The translations under genes were made by a program, and so were the position numbers. 64,000 bases of DNA from positions 179,446,480 through 179,510,479 of the forward strand of contig CM041083.1 of the NCBI GenBank assembly GCA_023079485.1, written 5' to 3'. The stretch comes from Archilochus colubris. Its lineage: Eukaryota; Chordata; Aves; Apodiformes; Trochilidae. Shown here piece by piece: positions 48,736 through 61,200 of this stretch (its first letter is position 1; every line of letters starts with the position of its first letter). The notes beneath the pieces were generated by a model that saw only the letters and a program-made list of their open reading frames with translations, did not search any database and had not been told where the DNA came from.

Positions 48736-48882
48736 CTCAAGAGGCACCAGCCCTGCTGCGGCAGCTCATGGATCAGACAGTGAACACCAGTCACTCGGCC
48801 ATGCTGGAGTGCCAGGCTCGTGGCATCCCTGAGCCTCAGATATCCTGGTTTAAAAATCATGAGGAAATACAGCAGCAATCAG
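48736..48882 (+). CDS. FLT1: FLT1 exon 14: first half of Ig domain 7
   Basis: 147 nt, phase 1 in and out; acceptor gtcttgtag, donor gtgaga. Encodes QEAPALLRQLMDQTVNTSHS, AMLECQARGIPEPQISWF with the first Ig7 cysteine and the core Trp, and KNHEEIQQQS. Human is QEAPYLLRNLSDHTV...PEPQITWFKNNHKIQQEP. This exon is included only in the membrane form. Ig7 makes homotypic contacts that align the dimer at the membrane in VEGFRs. Confidence 0.95.
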
Positions 48883-50237
48883 GTGAGAGCCCTGTGTACT
48901 CACTTACATTTTTGGACCTTTTTTATTTACCTGTCTGCCTCAGGTAGCCATTTGCAGCCTGACACCAGCACCGAGGTGTAAGGCAGGAATTACTGCCTGG
49001 TATTACAGGCTGGCAGCAGTGTGGGTGCTCCAGGTTATTTTGTCTAATTCCAAAACCTCAGCCAGTCTGGATATGTGAGCACAATGTGGGCACACTCCTC
49101 TGTGGATTCAGTGGATTCAGTGGAAAAAATATAGCTCTCAGTTTGCATCTTAGAAGAGTCATCTTCAGAGAAATATATTTCTCTCTTTTCACTATAGAGG
49201 GAGCCTAAGGATCAGACGTCCTGGCCAATGTATAGCCAGGCAGGAGAAAACCAGGCTTGAGTGACATGTGTAAGGAATACCAGTGGGGGTCTGTTGTTAG
49301 GCTTGCAAAATCTGTTCTAGGTTCACAGCCTAGCTGCCAGACTAATTCTGTATCTGGAGTCTCCAAACTTGAAATGCATCTGCCAGCAGCCAGGGAATCC
49401 AGGTCTCATGCAGCAGAAAGGGACAGCTTCCCAGATGACATGCTACAGCTCCCGGAAAACTTTGGGAGATATTAACTGCTGTGTCTGGAATGTGATTTCA
49501 TAGATTAGCTAAGACTACATGTCCTGCTCTGATGGCACCACAGTCACAGAATAGTTCCTTGAAGATTTCAGGTGGAGATGAATGATAAGGAAATGATAAG
49601 GAAAAAGGCAAAACCTTTCTTGTTGGAATTCATCCACATTTGGATAAGAAGCACACCATAAGCTAATGGTACAGGCTCAGCAAAAATGTTCAAAGAGATT
49701 CGGCCTGTAGGAACTTGAATCCTAAGTCTACTTTTCAATAGCAGCATTTTAGAAAGTTTTTGTGTAAGGGTCTGTCCTGCATTATTGGAAATTACTATAG
49801 CATGAAGAAAGACAACTGGGAAAGTCTTTGAGGATTTCTCCAGATGGATTATAAGACTGTGCAGACTCTCAGCACAGACACTAAACTTAATCTAGAGATG
49901 GATTCCTTGAAACTTTACAGTGACCATATCATTGTAATGTGCACTATTAACACCACCTTCCAAAACGTCATGTGCCAATCAATATGCACAATACAGAGTG
50001 CTCCCAAGATCAGTCCCTTAGGCTGAGCTTTTTTACTCACACAAATGCTTTGTAAACACCAGTCTCCAAAATGTTCCAAAAACATCCAAGTACGTTTGGC
50101 TTTCCTGCAGACATTTTGCTGTGCACTCTACGGCTCAGATTTCTTTTGAGAAGAACATGAAGCAGATATTGTTACACAAGGGACTGGTTTTGTTTATATC
50201 CTGGCTCCCTCTCATTGCAAAATATTTCATTTCACAG
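48883..50237 (+). other. Intron 14
   Basis: 1,355 bp. Small tandem repeats occur at about 49102-49122 (gtggattcag twice) and 49582-49603 (aatgataagg twice). If retained, translation would add about 20 residues after exon 14 and stop at 48945-48947. No alternative exon resembling the primate soluble-FLT1 exon 15a was found. Confidence 0.85.
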
Positions 50238-50369
50238 GAATAATTTTAGGGCCCGGAAGCCGAATGCTGTTTATTGAAAGAGTAAAAGAGGAGGATGAAG
50301 GACTTTACCAGTGTATAGCCACCAACTTAAAAGGGTCCGTGGAGAGTGCAGCGTATGTGACAGTACAAG
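50238..50369 (+). CDS. FLT1: FLT1 exon 15: second half of Ig domain 7
   Basis: 132 nt, phase 1 in and out; acceptor ttcacag, donor gtaaaa. Encodes IILGPGSRMLFIERVKEEDE, then GLYQC with the second Ig7 cysteine, IATNLKGSVESAAYVTVQ. Human: IILGPGSSTLFIERVTEEDEGVYHC. The RVKEEDEGLYQC stretch is the membrane-proximal Ig7 loop known in VEGFRs to carry an Arg/Asp salt-bridge pair for dimer contacts, and both residues are present. Confidence 0.95.
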
Positions 50370-51000
50370 GTAAAATATGACATTAAATGGGACGAGCAAG
50401 TTTGCCATGGGTGATGCTCTTACTCAGGCTGGAAAGGCAGGGAGGGGGAGGTTGACTTGGGGCTGAGGCAGTAATCTCTGAAGGCAGGAATTTGAAGGAA
50501 GTCCCAGCAAGGAAAGCATACCAGGTTGGAAAGGAAACCCAGCAGGAAATGCTAACTCAGACCATGTTTACACTGACCTAAAAAGAAGAATTGCTTCAAC
50601 CCAACAAAGATCAGGTCAGGGTAGAAGAGAAATGTAAATTTAGTATCATCAAAACAAACAAAAAACAGAATAAGGAACACTCTCCTACCCACTTATTTTC
50701 CCATTTCATGTTAATTCCATAGAAATCAGGGGCTTGAGATACTTTTATTTGATTATTTTCAGTGTAAAGTGAACTGTCAAATGGGACTGGAAAATTTTAG
50801 TGCAATGACAGCTACACATTCATTTTTCAGATTTCTTGTAAGAAGTAGGAATGATCTAGTTATTCCTGTAACCATTACTTTTGCTATTCATTTAAATGTC
50901 CATCATTGTTCTGCCTTCTGCCAAGCTGGACCCAGGCCTGTGGCAGTGACTTCTACCAATCAGTTTCACTTTACATAAAAATAAATTCTATTCAGCGGTT

Positions 51001-51040
51001 GGTTTTTTGGTTTTTGTTTTTTTTGTTGTTGTTGTTGTTC
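51001..51040. repeat. T-rich / (TTG)n simple repeat
   Basis: ggttttttggtttttgtttt followed by five ttg units. Ordinary intronic low-complexity sequence. Confidence 0.85.
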
Positions 51041-54000
51041 ATTTCATTGAGTACCCTTAGGTTCATATATTACAAGATAAGAGAAGTAGGTTGGCATTAT
51101 GCAGAAAAATCATACCATGTATAAATTGAATTTGACAAAATCTATCTTGTTGCTCTCATGTATTGAGTAAATAGTCCCAAATGCATTTAGTTTCTCTTTA
51201 AAGAAGACAATGTGACTATCACTAGGTCTCTCAGGCAGGGATTATATCTTTGAGGATGTTCTCATACAATTGCTAAATGTATCTGAATACTACTCAGTGT
51301 TTGGATACTATGCTCCAGCAGAAGACAGTTACAGCTACTAAGTTGGTATTGATTTTCTGCCATGGGTGTGTTAGCAGTCTCAGTTAATGGTGATGGTTGA
51401 CGATACAATTATGTTTTCAATCTAAAAGGTCAGGGATAAGTATATGTACATGTGGACTGGCCTAAGTGGTGTAATTGAGGAGTTAAAACCTGTGAATAAT
51501 AGAAAGGTTTTTATGGCCACTCTAGTAGCTAAAAGAATAAATTGTGTCTAAGTGCTTGCTGTTCAAGCATCCCACTAATTGATAGCCCTTGACAATGTAA
51601 TTCATTACTGTATTGGCTTTTAACATTATTGTAGTTTGGCTACTTATGGCAACCACAAGCATTCTGTCAGATGGCTTCTGGGAATGTGTCCTAGTCTGTG
51701 ATCCAGAGGAGAGTAAAGACAGCAGTGGGAAAGCTGCTTCTTTGGTTACATGACCTGGGACACCACTGTCAGTGTTCTTGTGTGACTCCTGTGGGAGCTC
51801 TTAGATAAGCAAGAAATTAAATTTACCATATTAAATCTATGAGATTAGATTAAAATCTGTTCAGACTAGATGAAAAAAAGAAAGACAGTCTGTCTTATCT
51901 ACATGACCAAGGAGAATGCTTCTCCTACTTCTCCTTCCTACTGCCTGAAGGAACTTCAGTGGAGGTTTTGTCTCCTACACTGAACTGGAGTGCCTATCCC
52001 TGTCCCAAGGAATGGCAGCCCCTCACCCTATTCTTCAGCCTGGAAGGGCAAGATCAGGACTTAAACATTAAGCTCTCTCTAAGCTTTGCTGCTTGCTTTT
52101 CTTCCTGAGAAATACAGACCCTGAGACTGCTGCTGCAAGCACCAAAGCCTCCCCTGTGTCAAAGCCTCCCCTCTGTCCCGACGGAGCACGGGGCTGCAGA
52201 TCAAAGGGAGCAGAGCAATGCCTCCTGCTGATGGCCGTGTTTAGCAGATTGGAAGAGTAGGTTGTGAATGAGTCAGGAAGGAAACTGTCTGCTCTCTTTA
52301 TTTCCTCAAAAAAACCCCATTCTTATAGTCACAGATAAAACAATGTGTTATTTTTGTATCTGAGATGGATGAATGGATGATGGGATCCAAGGGCTGTCTT
52401 TAAATAATCTCAGCCTGTGTTTGGTTTGGAAGCTGTGCTTGCCGGGCTGTCTGAGGAGCAGAGGGGCTGTGGTTGTGGACATGTCACAGTATGTCCGCTT
52501 GTTCTTGGCTGAGGAACTGAAGAGGCAGCAACTCTGCAAGGAGCAAACGGGAACAGCAAATGGCTGCCAGAGCACGCAGCAGGTGGAGGGAATTGTGTCT
52601 TAAAAACTCCAGGGGCACAGCTCCTGGGCATGAAGGGAACACAGGCTGCCTTGGGCAGCTCTTCTTCCTGGGATCACATAGTTGCACGTGTCTACCTTGC
52701 TCACAGAGTGGATGAATTGCCATGAAACCTTGTCCCGTTCCTCCTCCTGGGGACCCTCCCAGCCCTCTCAATGGGAGCCAGCAATACAGCGAGTTGCAGA
52801 GGGGCTGCACCATCTGAAGGGGATGTGTTGCTGAAGGAAGCAGCATCTTCATACTCACTGGAATATGGGCATGTAACAAGCAAATGAATACAGCAGCATC
52901 CCCTGTCTTAAAGATGGTGGTTGATAACTTAATGTGATCCCTGCTGATGAGAAGGAAATCGTCACATTTATTAAACATTCATGGAACTATTCTGGTAATA
53001 TGAAAATGGTGTTTGCTTTTTAAATAACTGTTTTTAGTATCTTACCTACCTCTTTAACTTTGTACATCAAAAATCTGTTGCACATTTTGGGTCACCCTAA
53101 AGCCATCAGCAATCTTTCCATGAAGTTTAACTGGAATTCCGGAATTCCCTCTGTTACTGAATGAGGCTCAGAGTGGGTTATGAGGGCAGCTGTAACAAAA
53201 AATTTAAACACCAGGGGACTCCTATTACCTCAGAGAACCAACAAAGGGAGCTGGAAGGGAGTCCTGGTGGCCTCTAGCTCAGCCTCTGCTCAAACCAGTA
53301 TCGTCACCAACGTTATGTCCAGTCAGTTATGGCTTTGTGTAGCAAGGCCAGGAGAAGAAATTGTTGAGTATCTCTAAGCACTTGTCCAGAGGTGAGGGAT
53401 ATTTTGGCTGCAGCACAGGGTGGTGTTGACCCAGACATTGCTTTTTCCCTGGATGACACATGACACAGAGCTTCAGAGGCATGACGGAGGCTGCAGGGAG
53501 TCAAATGGGACAGAGATGCTCATGGAGGAAAATCTGAGTTTAATGAGGTAGCTGGTGTGTAAAGATCTGGGAAAGATGTAAAGAGGAGACAGAAAACTTG
53601 GGTTACCAGACAGAGGGGGATTTGGCCCTGCCTACAACCCCACCAAGCTCTGTTAATCCTGAACCCTCTTCTGGGTGCTCCTGCCTGTTAGTTCTCAAGT
53701 CAAACCTTTTCCTACCCAGAGAAACACTCAGCCAGCTCTGTCTGCAAGCCTTTTAGCAAGACTAGGGATCTGGCATTTCATAACCCAGCCCAACCATAGC
53801 CTGGGGAAATGCTTTCTGGTTGCCTAAATTCACTAAAACATTTCAAAGATGGTACCGTCATGTCTCTTCACTAGCTAGTGAAATGGTTAGGGAGTTAGTG
53901 AGTGGTTAGTGAGTGGTTAGGAAGTTGCTGCCTTCCACCCTGCGATTGTATCCTGCCTCAGGGGTTTTCTGGGTCCTGCCATATGGATCAGAAGCAAGAA

Positions 54001-55884
54001 CTTAACCCTCAGCCTCTCCAGGTTTCGCAGAATAAAGGTCAGAAACTATTACTCACCATCTGCACGGCTACTGCTCAGACACAAGAGGAGAATATCCATA
54101 TGTAAAAGGAAAGCCTGATGCCAGGGGACAGACAAGCTGCATTAGGCTGTATTGTTTATGCCATCATTGTGACCCTTGTCTAAAACAAGCCTTTAAAAAT
54201 ACTTGTGAAAATAATTTAACGCTCCTGGCATTTTTGAGAAATAGATACTTTGTATCTCCATTTGCAGTTGCAGTCGCATTGTTCTTCAGTGAGCTTTATT
54301 CTCAAAGCTCCATTATGGACAGGCTGAAACAAAATTAGGTACAGGGCACAAACACAAATCTGATTATCACCTTTAGGGAGAGAAGATACCATGCCAAATA
54401 AGCCACAGCTACAGATAGAAATTCAACCACTGAACAAAGCTGTGTCACCTTGCCAGGCAGCACATCCCTCTGGATTAGCTGGTAAAACCACCAGTGAGAC
54501 ATCAGTCATCCCTTTTTCATTTGTCAGGAGTAACACTGAAACACTGAGCTGCCTGAGGTCTGAAACTGCTGCAAGTGCAATTGACAAAACCACTGTGAAA
54601 TCATGTTCAGAATTACTCCTCCTTGTCAGCTCGTTTTCTCTCTCTGGAGGGTGCATTAGAATAAGAAGCAGAGCACTAGGGGTTGGGGTTTTTTGTTTTT
54701 GGTGGTTTTGTTGTTGGTTTGTTGTAGGTTTTTCTTTCATTTGCTACCAATCCGATTGAAAACATATCGTGGGAAGTGTGGTATTTTGACACAATCGCAG
54801 TATTTGCAAAGCAGACTACTCTGAAAGCATTTTACAAGACCCTAGGTAGTAGTCAGAAGATAATTTTATTTTGGCTTTCTAAAACTCTGTCAATGGGCTC
54901 TAATACTCTCCAGATTTCTAATATTCATGTTTTCTTGCTGCATCCTATTCAGTCATTGTTGGTTTTGGCTTTTTGGGGTTAATTTGTTCCCTGGTTTGGA
55001 GACCTTTCCTGGCTCCCTGCCAGCTGGGTTCTACAAGGTGATGCTGTGTCCTGTGAAGGAGATGGTTCCATGGGAAGGATCCCATGTCCCCTCAGGAGCC
55101 TGGTCCAGTGCTACTGGTGAGACCAGCAGGAGACCTGAAGGCATGAACCTGCTGGGGCACTGGCAGATTGAAGGGAGCTCTGGGTCCTGCAACCCCAGGT
55201 GGAGATTAGGATTAAGACCCCCATGCCAAGCTTTCCACAAACTGAGTTCACTGGTGCCACAGCATCCACATCCTATGTCCACACCACTTTACATCCACAC
55301 CGTGCAAAGGAGAACCCATGTACTGCTTCCAACTGCACTGCAAGCCTCCAAGGAAGCCCCCAGCCCTTCCCCAGAGAGTTTTTTATGAGGACTGGAATGT
55401 TTTCAGTATGGCTGGGATGGAGGTGCAGGCTGCAGGGCTCGGGTATCAGTATTGAAGAGCGCACCAACCTGGGGCAGGGCAGGTGCGGTCCTCAAGGAAA
55501 GGAATCAAATGTCCTGGACAAAAAAGCAATCTGCAGCACTGCAGTGTGCCCCAGGTCATTCCTGGATTCACTGGTGTTTACATCAGCATGAGCCTTCCCT
55601 GGAGCTTCTTTGCCATCAGCAGCATCTCTCACACCACATCATTTGCCCCTGGGTAAAGGCCAGAAGAGCTGTCCCATCCCTGCAGCCTCATCTCTTCCCA
55701 AGGCTTCTAGGGACTGAGCACTTCTGAGACCTCTGCTCCTCTCCTGAATATGATCTTGGACAGATTATTTTGCTGGAGTAGGAGTGTTGTATGACCATGC
55801 TTGCACACAGTCTTACACAGAGAAAATTTGGCTGAAAATATTCTGCACCTGAATTGCTACCTCAAAAGGAAACTATCTGATGCT

Positions 55885-55913
55885 TCATCCTCAACCTGTG
55901 ATTCTATGATTCT
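55885..55913 (+). mobile_element. Possible CR1 3' tail remnant
   Basis: tcatcctcaacctgtgattc followed by tatgattct resembles the last 25-30 bases of CR1 (ccaacctcaa... plus two gattctat octamers). Nothing upstream is recognisable as CR1, so it is either a very short insertion or a chance match. Confidence 0.35.
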
Positions 55914-56183
55914 GGGCCACAGGATCACAAAGAAGAGCTGTTTTTTTACTGAAAAGCATACAGATGTATAGAATACAGTTTTGCTGTGTTTAATGCACTG
56001 GCTTTGCTGGGGAAACCATTTTTTTATACACAGGCTCTGTGAACCATTTCAAATAGAGATTAATACACCATTGAAAAGAAGGACACTGGACCTTCCTGGT
56101 ATTTTATTCTAATTGCAGAGAAACCTGAAGTGTCCTTTCTTTACAGGTAATTCTCTAAAATGTTTGCTGCTTGATTTTTCCAG

Positions 56184-56290
56184 GCACATCAGAGAGGTCA
56201 AACCTGGAGCTAATAACCCTGACCTGTACCTGTGTGGCTGCAACGCTCTTTTGGCTCCTGTTGACCCTCTTCATTCGCAAGCTGAAGAGG
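56184..56290 (+). CDS. FLT1: FLT1 exon 16: transmembrane helix
   Basis: 107 nt, phase 1 in, phase 0 out; acceptor ttttccag, donor gtaaga. Encodes the short extracellular stalk GTSERSNLEL, the membrane helix ITLTCTCVAATLFWLLLTLF and the basic stop-transfer IRKLKR. Human differs by only two or three residues (GTSDKSNLEL; KMKR). It separates the secreted from the membrane form: transcripts ending in intron 13 never include it. Confidence 0.96.
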
Positions 56291-58140
56291 GTAAGAAAGA
56301 ATGAGGAGTTCCCAAAAGCATCTGCCTTTTCTTGCCAGCCATTTGTTTGTTAGAAAATTCTTCCTAGGCCACTGGAATTGCTGAGTCTAAAAAAAAAAAA
56401 ATTCTGATTCATTTAGTGCTCACCTTTGTTCCCTGTGCAATCACCAGGCTGCTGATGGGTGCCCAGAGAACCGTAACTCACAAGGCTGAGCATGAGTAAG
56501 CCAGAATCAAAGCCCAGGTGGGGGCAAGGCTCTGTGACTTGCAATCATTTGAGTGTCTGACTCCCACCAAAGGCATCTCCATTCCCTTAAAAACTGTGGG
56601 AGTTTGGCATCTTTATGTCTTTGGAGATCTGAGTGAGTGAGAATGACAGATCTTCACAGGACTTGCTGGGGTCTGGTTTGCACACAGTGTCTCCTATAAT
56701 TACATCACTTCCAAAGTGATATTTCACTGAAGTAGTTTTGGTGGTGCAGCCACTAGAGCAGATGATCCTGTATCAGCAGGATAACATTAACTGCCCCTGC
56801 AGCTGACCCTCTTTCTCATTCAAGGCTGACTCTGATGGTTTAAAGCCCTTTTTTTTGACAGCACGTCTGCCTTGCATGGTGTGTGCAGGTTGAACCACAG
56901 CAGAGAACACAATTCTTCAACAGTGCCGAAAGATCTCAGAGCAACTTGCAGGAGCAGATGGATTTAGGGAAGAGAGGAATTTGGGTAATGGGATGCTCTG
57001 CAGCAGTGGGATGAGGAATGGCTGCATGTTCCCCTCTCCTCACCATAGCATTACTGAGCCTGGGCTGCCCTCCATAACCCATCCCAAGAGGTATCACACC
57101 TCAGTGCCACAGGGATCAGCTCACAGCCACCTTGGCTGAGCATATCCCAGCAGGCAACAAAAATTCATATAGATATATCTGTGTGGTTTTGTATGTGCCC
57201 ATGTGCTATTCCCATGAATGTAGGAAAAGTAACATGGAGGGACTCAGTTCAACAGGTTTTCCACAAATTCCAACTAATAGCCAAGAAATTGGAGCAAACT
57301 CCAGATGTTTTCTATGGAAATAAAAGTACCCTCATGTCAAGAAAAAATCCAGTGGGTTTAAGTAGCAATCTAGGGGCTCTTTGAAGGAAAATATGTTTCA
57401 AATGGATGGACTTCACAAAACTTTGAGATTAATTTAGTATTTCTGTACATTTCTCATGTGAAGTGGGTGATCCATTTGCTCAGCAGACAGTGAATTTCTA
57501 GTAAATTAATTTGAAATCAAGTGTTTGAAATCATGTATTTGAGCCTGGGTGTTCATGAACTTCTTCAGTCTTAAATAATTTCAGTAAACTGGTCATAAAT
57601 TATGCCAAAGAAATAAAAAACTCTGAAAATTTGTAAACAGTTCCTGAAACCTATAATATAACCAGTCCTAATGACTGGTCTGGCATATCTGCTAACCACA
57701 TATGACCCATCTTTGCTGGGTTTTTGGAAAAAAAACAAACCCTGTCAGTTGAACTCCATCTGTTGCATATGGCCACTTTGTGCTGTGCAGAAACATGAAG
57801 GGAAGTTATTTTTATCAGCAATGTTTAGTCATTTGCTTAAAATATTTCTCCTGACTGTGCATACGGCCTGTATCATAACACCATATGTTAATACAGATCC
57901 ATATGGATTTCATTGAAGAAACTGTTGTGTCACATATTAGGAAACCTAGAGAACAGAGTTTCTTTTACATAATGTCTTGCAATGTTTTAAAAAGCCAAAG
58001 GGAGCTTAACTAAACCATCTATTAGACTGTGGAACATTCAGTCCTATGGAGAGAATGTACTTGAAATCCTTAATCCAAGCAGGAAAATGCTACAGATACC
58101 TTATGCTCTTTTACATTTTGCCATATTTTTTGTTTTCTAG
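56291..58140 (+). other. Intron 16
   Basis: 1,850 bp, donor gtaaga, acceptor tgttttctag. An A12-13 run lies near 56389. No transposon or gene recognised. Confidence 0.88.
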
Positions 58141-58279
58141 CCTTATTCCTCTGAAATGAAGACCAACCATTATCTGTCCATCATAATGGATCCTGATGAA
58201 ATGCCCTTAGATGAGCAATGTGACCGACTGCCTTATGATGCCAGCAAGTGGGAGATTGCAAGAGAAAGGCTTAAACTAG
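58141..58279 (+). CDS. FLT1: FLT1 exon 17: juxtamembrane segment
   Basis: 139 nt, phase 0 in, phase 1 out; donor gtaata. Encodes [40 protein letters not shown] and RERLKL. The [10 protein letters not shown]...[15 protein letters not shown] core is the VEGFR juxtamembrane signature, including the tyrosine in YLSI and the autoinhibitory LPYDASKWE strand. It appears two residues longer than human (SSSEIKTDYLS) and has Ile (58255-58257) where human and most related kinases have Phe (KWEF). In mammalian FLT1 the juxtamembrane segment represses kinase output, so changes here may matter. Confidence 0.95.
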
Positions 58280-61200
58280 GTAATACTGGGGTACTTCACA
58301 TTGGGCTTGCAGTGATTGCATGAGAAGTTGTTGTGCAGTTAAAGAGGAGCTGGGTGTGGTTTTGACACTCAGCAGCCAGGTTCAGTCTGAGCTGTTCCAT
58401 ACCAAGTGCCCTGCTCTGTAACTGACCTAGAGCAGTTAGGACTGACTGTGTCTACCTGACTTTCCAAATGTGTATTTTGACTCCAGGTAGGGAAACTAAA
58501 ACACAGACAACAGTACTGCACTCTATTTTTTGCAGACTGATTTACTTAAAATAAGACATAAAAATGGGGCAACTGAAGGTTTCCCAATCAGTCTGCTGGC
58601 TTGAATGCTTCTCTCTCTAGACTTAGGAGCCTTTTGTTATTGACTGTATCTTATTGTAATTTTGGTGGGTTTACTCTAATTTTTTCCTTCTTTTTTCCAT
58701 GATTATCTGGCAAAAAAACCCAATGCAGAAATGGATCCTCATACTCCATCCCTGTTTCTCCCTTTCCTCTTGTTTCCAGTGTGCTCTCCCTGTTATCCTT
58801 CTGTGCTGCAGGTTTACATTCTTCTCTGTGCATCTTAAAGTGCAAGAATGTGACAGGAGTCCACACATAAATCAATAAATATATTGAAATGTCAAACCTG
58901 CATCAAGCTGGCCTGCAAATGCCCCAGTGAAAAGCATGGGTTAGGGGTTGTTCCTCACTTGCTTAGCCTGGTGCAGGGCTGACAAGGAGGGCAGGAGGCT
59001 AGGGACCAGATTTTCGAAGTTGAAGAATGCTTCCAGGAACCACATAGATCCACAGCTGACCACAAAAGGATCAACTTTAAAGTAACAGTGATCTCAGCCT
59101 GTTGCTACAATGCTGTTTGCTCTTCCAGGCCTGTATTAAATTTGTCCTACAGCAAGGGCTAGAAAAATCCCTGCTTTTTAGCAAGGAGCTGAACAGATTC
59201 CTTCTGTTCTCCAGGGACCAGAGACAGAGGGTGGTTAAAACACACAAACACTTGGGATCACACTTAATTTGCCTGCTAGGAATCAGACAACCAGATGTGG
59301 AGAAGCACAGCTGAAATATATTGCTAGTGTTTTATAATTGTCATACACACTTCTGGGAATGCGACAACATAACCTCGTGCTGGACTGTCCTCAATGTTCA
59401 AATAGTTTTCTTAAAATGATGGACCAAGAGCTTGATGTGCAGGCAACGTGACTGCTGATTTGTGTGATGCTTTATTTGTGTGTAAATCCCATGAAAAGAA
59501 TCAAGCAGAAATGGAATGTAAACAACAAGGAAAAACCCACATCTTGCAGGGTTGGTGTTCGGAGTCTGGAGGTGAGGAATGAGGACCAGAGAATGAGTTA
59601 AAAGTGGAAGAGCTGATGTAAACAAATAAAGAATGCTGACATTGAATGAGAACCAGATTCAGAGAAGCTGGGTATGTGCAGTATGCTAGATTAGCTCAGT
59701 GCAAGCCCTGCTTACATGGCAATCGGCTCAGTCATTGAGTAACCTTGGCAGTCTCTGAGGATTAGTGTCTCACAAACACAAAATGTGCTTCTATGGTTTT
59801 GAGAAAATATTTTTACTTAGAAATGCAACCCCTTCCAGCATCAGATATGTCTGTTTTTGTCTTTCCACCTACGTATCCTCCAGGATATGTATTTATTGTA
59901 ACTTTTGCAAATAAGTCTCTCTTTTCAGCCCACACCTCCTCTGCTCTGTGTTCCTCCAAAACACGCCTGTACTGCCCATGGCTATGATGCAACACTTATA
60001 CAACAGGACTCCCTCTTCATCTGTAAGAGCTACAGACCTTACAGGAAATTTCAAACAGGCACCATTGAAGTCAGGCTAATTAACATTCAGTGTGGATTAG
60101 CCTGACTGTGAGCAAAATGTCATCTTTTCATTAGGCAGAAAAATGCTAGTGCTATAAATCACTGTCACCGTAGTTGGCGATAACATTGCGGCCCAGATCA
60201 AGCGTTGAGCTATTATGCATTTTCCACCTTACTCTTGGGCTTGACCTTCCTAATGTATGAGAGGTCAAACACTGCTGACGTTGTGGTGCAGAACCCCCAG
60301 GGAGTGTTGCCACATGCAACATTGCTCGGGCTCAATGTCAAAACACAGTGGTGGCAGATGGCTTCCTGATGCTCACTTCCTCCTCTGCACCACAAGCCCA
60401 CGGCGCTGGCACCCAGCAAGCACTTTCCATTCTCCTTCACTGGGGCAGCACTGTCCTGAGTGACACGATGGAAAACATGAAGTCACATGTAGGGAGAACT
60501 CAGGGGACTCAGGCTGTGGCAGAGGACCTGAGAAACAAGCACACTTTTTAGCCTCTGTCTTCCCTCAGACCTGGAGAGGAGGCATCTGCCAGTGCTTTTT
60601 CCTGATGCCCCAGTCCAGCAACTCACATGCTTGCAAGACCCTGTCCAAATTGGACTGAAACGGAAACCTTCTGATCCAGAACTCCTTGATTGCGGGGTAT
60701 GTTCACTTCAGGAAACCAAAGAAAAGTTAAGCAGAGCATTCTGCTTCTGGGGTCTGTAAGTAAATGCTGCAACATTTCATACCTGAGCGTTACCTCAGAC
60801 ATGAGCAGTGCAGCTGCTTGAGGGCTGTGACAAGTTGATTGCCTAGATGGTTGGGCAACTTAATAATCCTCTGTTTAATTTCTCCATTTGATAATTTAAT
60901 TTTGTAATTACTTTATGTGTCAACATTAGGGGCTTTTGCAAGAACAATCTGTTGAGAGACAGATCTACGTACTAAACTGTGGACTTCGGACTTCATACTG
61001 TAAGGTTAGAGCAGCTCTACTCTGCATTTAGCACAGTGCAAGCAATAGCAGAGCAACAAAGATTAATACACCAAATGTTACAGTTTCCCATTAAATCACA
61101 ATTGTTGTTTAGAGAAGGAAGTGTTGTTTCCAGTGCTCTTTCTCCTTTCTGAAAGGTTAGCAGCTTTGTGTGGCTTTATGAGCTAACTGGCTTGCTTTCC

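Larger units (their letters stand above)
50370..56183 (+). other. Intron 15, 5.8 kb
   Basis: Contains a (TTG)n/poly-T run (about 51001-51040), a gtggttagtga tandem near 53885-53925 and a possible tiny CR1 tail at 55885-55913. Three ORFs of 130-164 codons (52978-52484 on -, 54927-55388 and 55199-55591 on +) have no domains and are treated as chance. Otherwise nothing recognised. Confidence 0.82.

Noticed and set aside
48883..50237. Counterpart of the primate alternative exon 15a of soluble FLT1
   Set aside because: That exon derives from a primate Alu; no similar open segment with splice signals is visible here.
52484..52978. 164-codon ORF on the - strand in intron 15
   Set aside because: No domain, biased composition (Leu/Pro/Cys), overlapped by other-frame ORFs in the same GC-richer patch, and no splice or promoter context.
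54927..55591. ORFs of 153 and 130 codons on the + strand in intron 15
   Set aside because: Overlapping frames of the same moderately GC-rich DNA without recognisable protein features.
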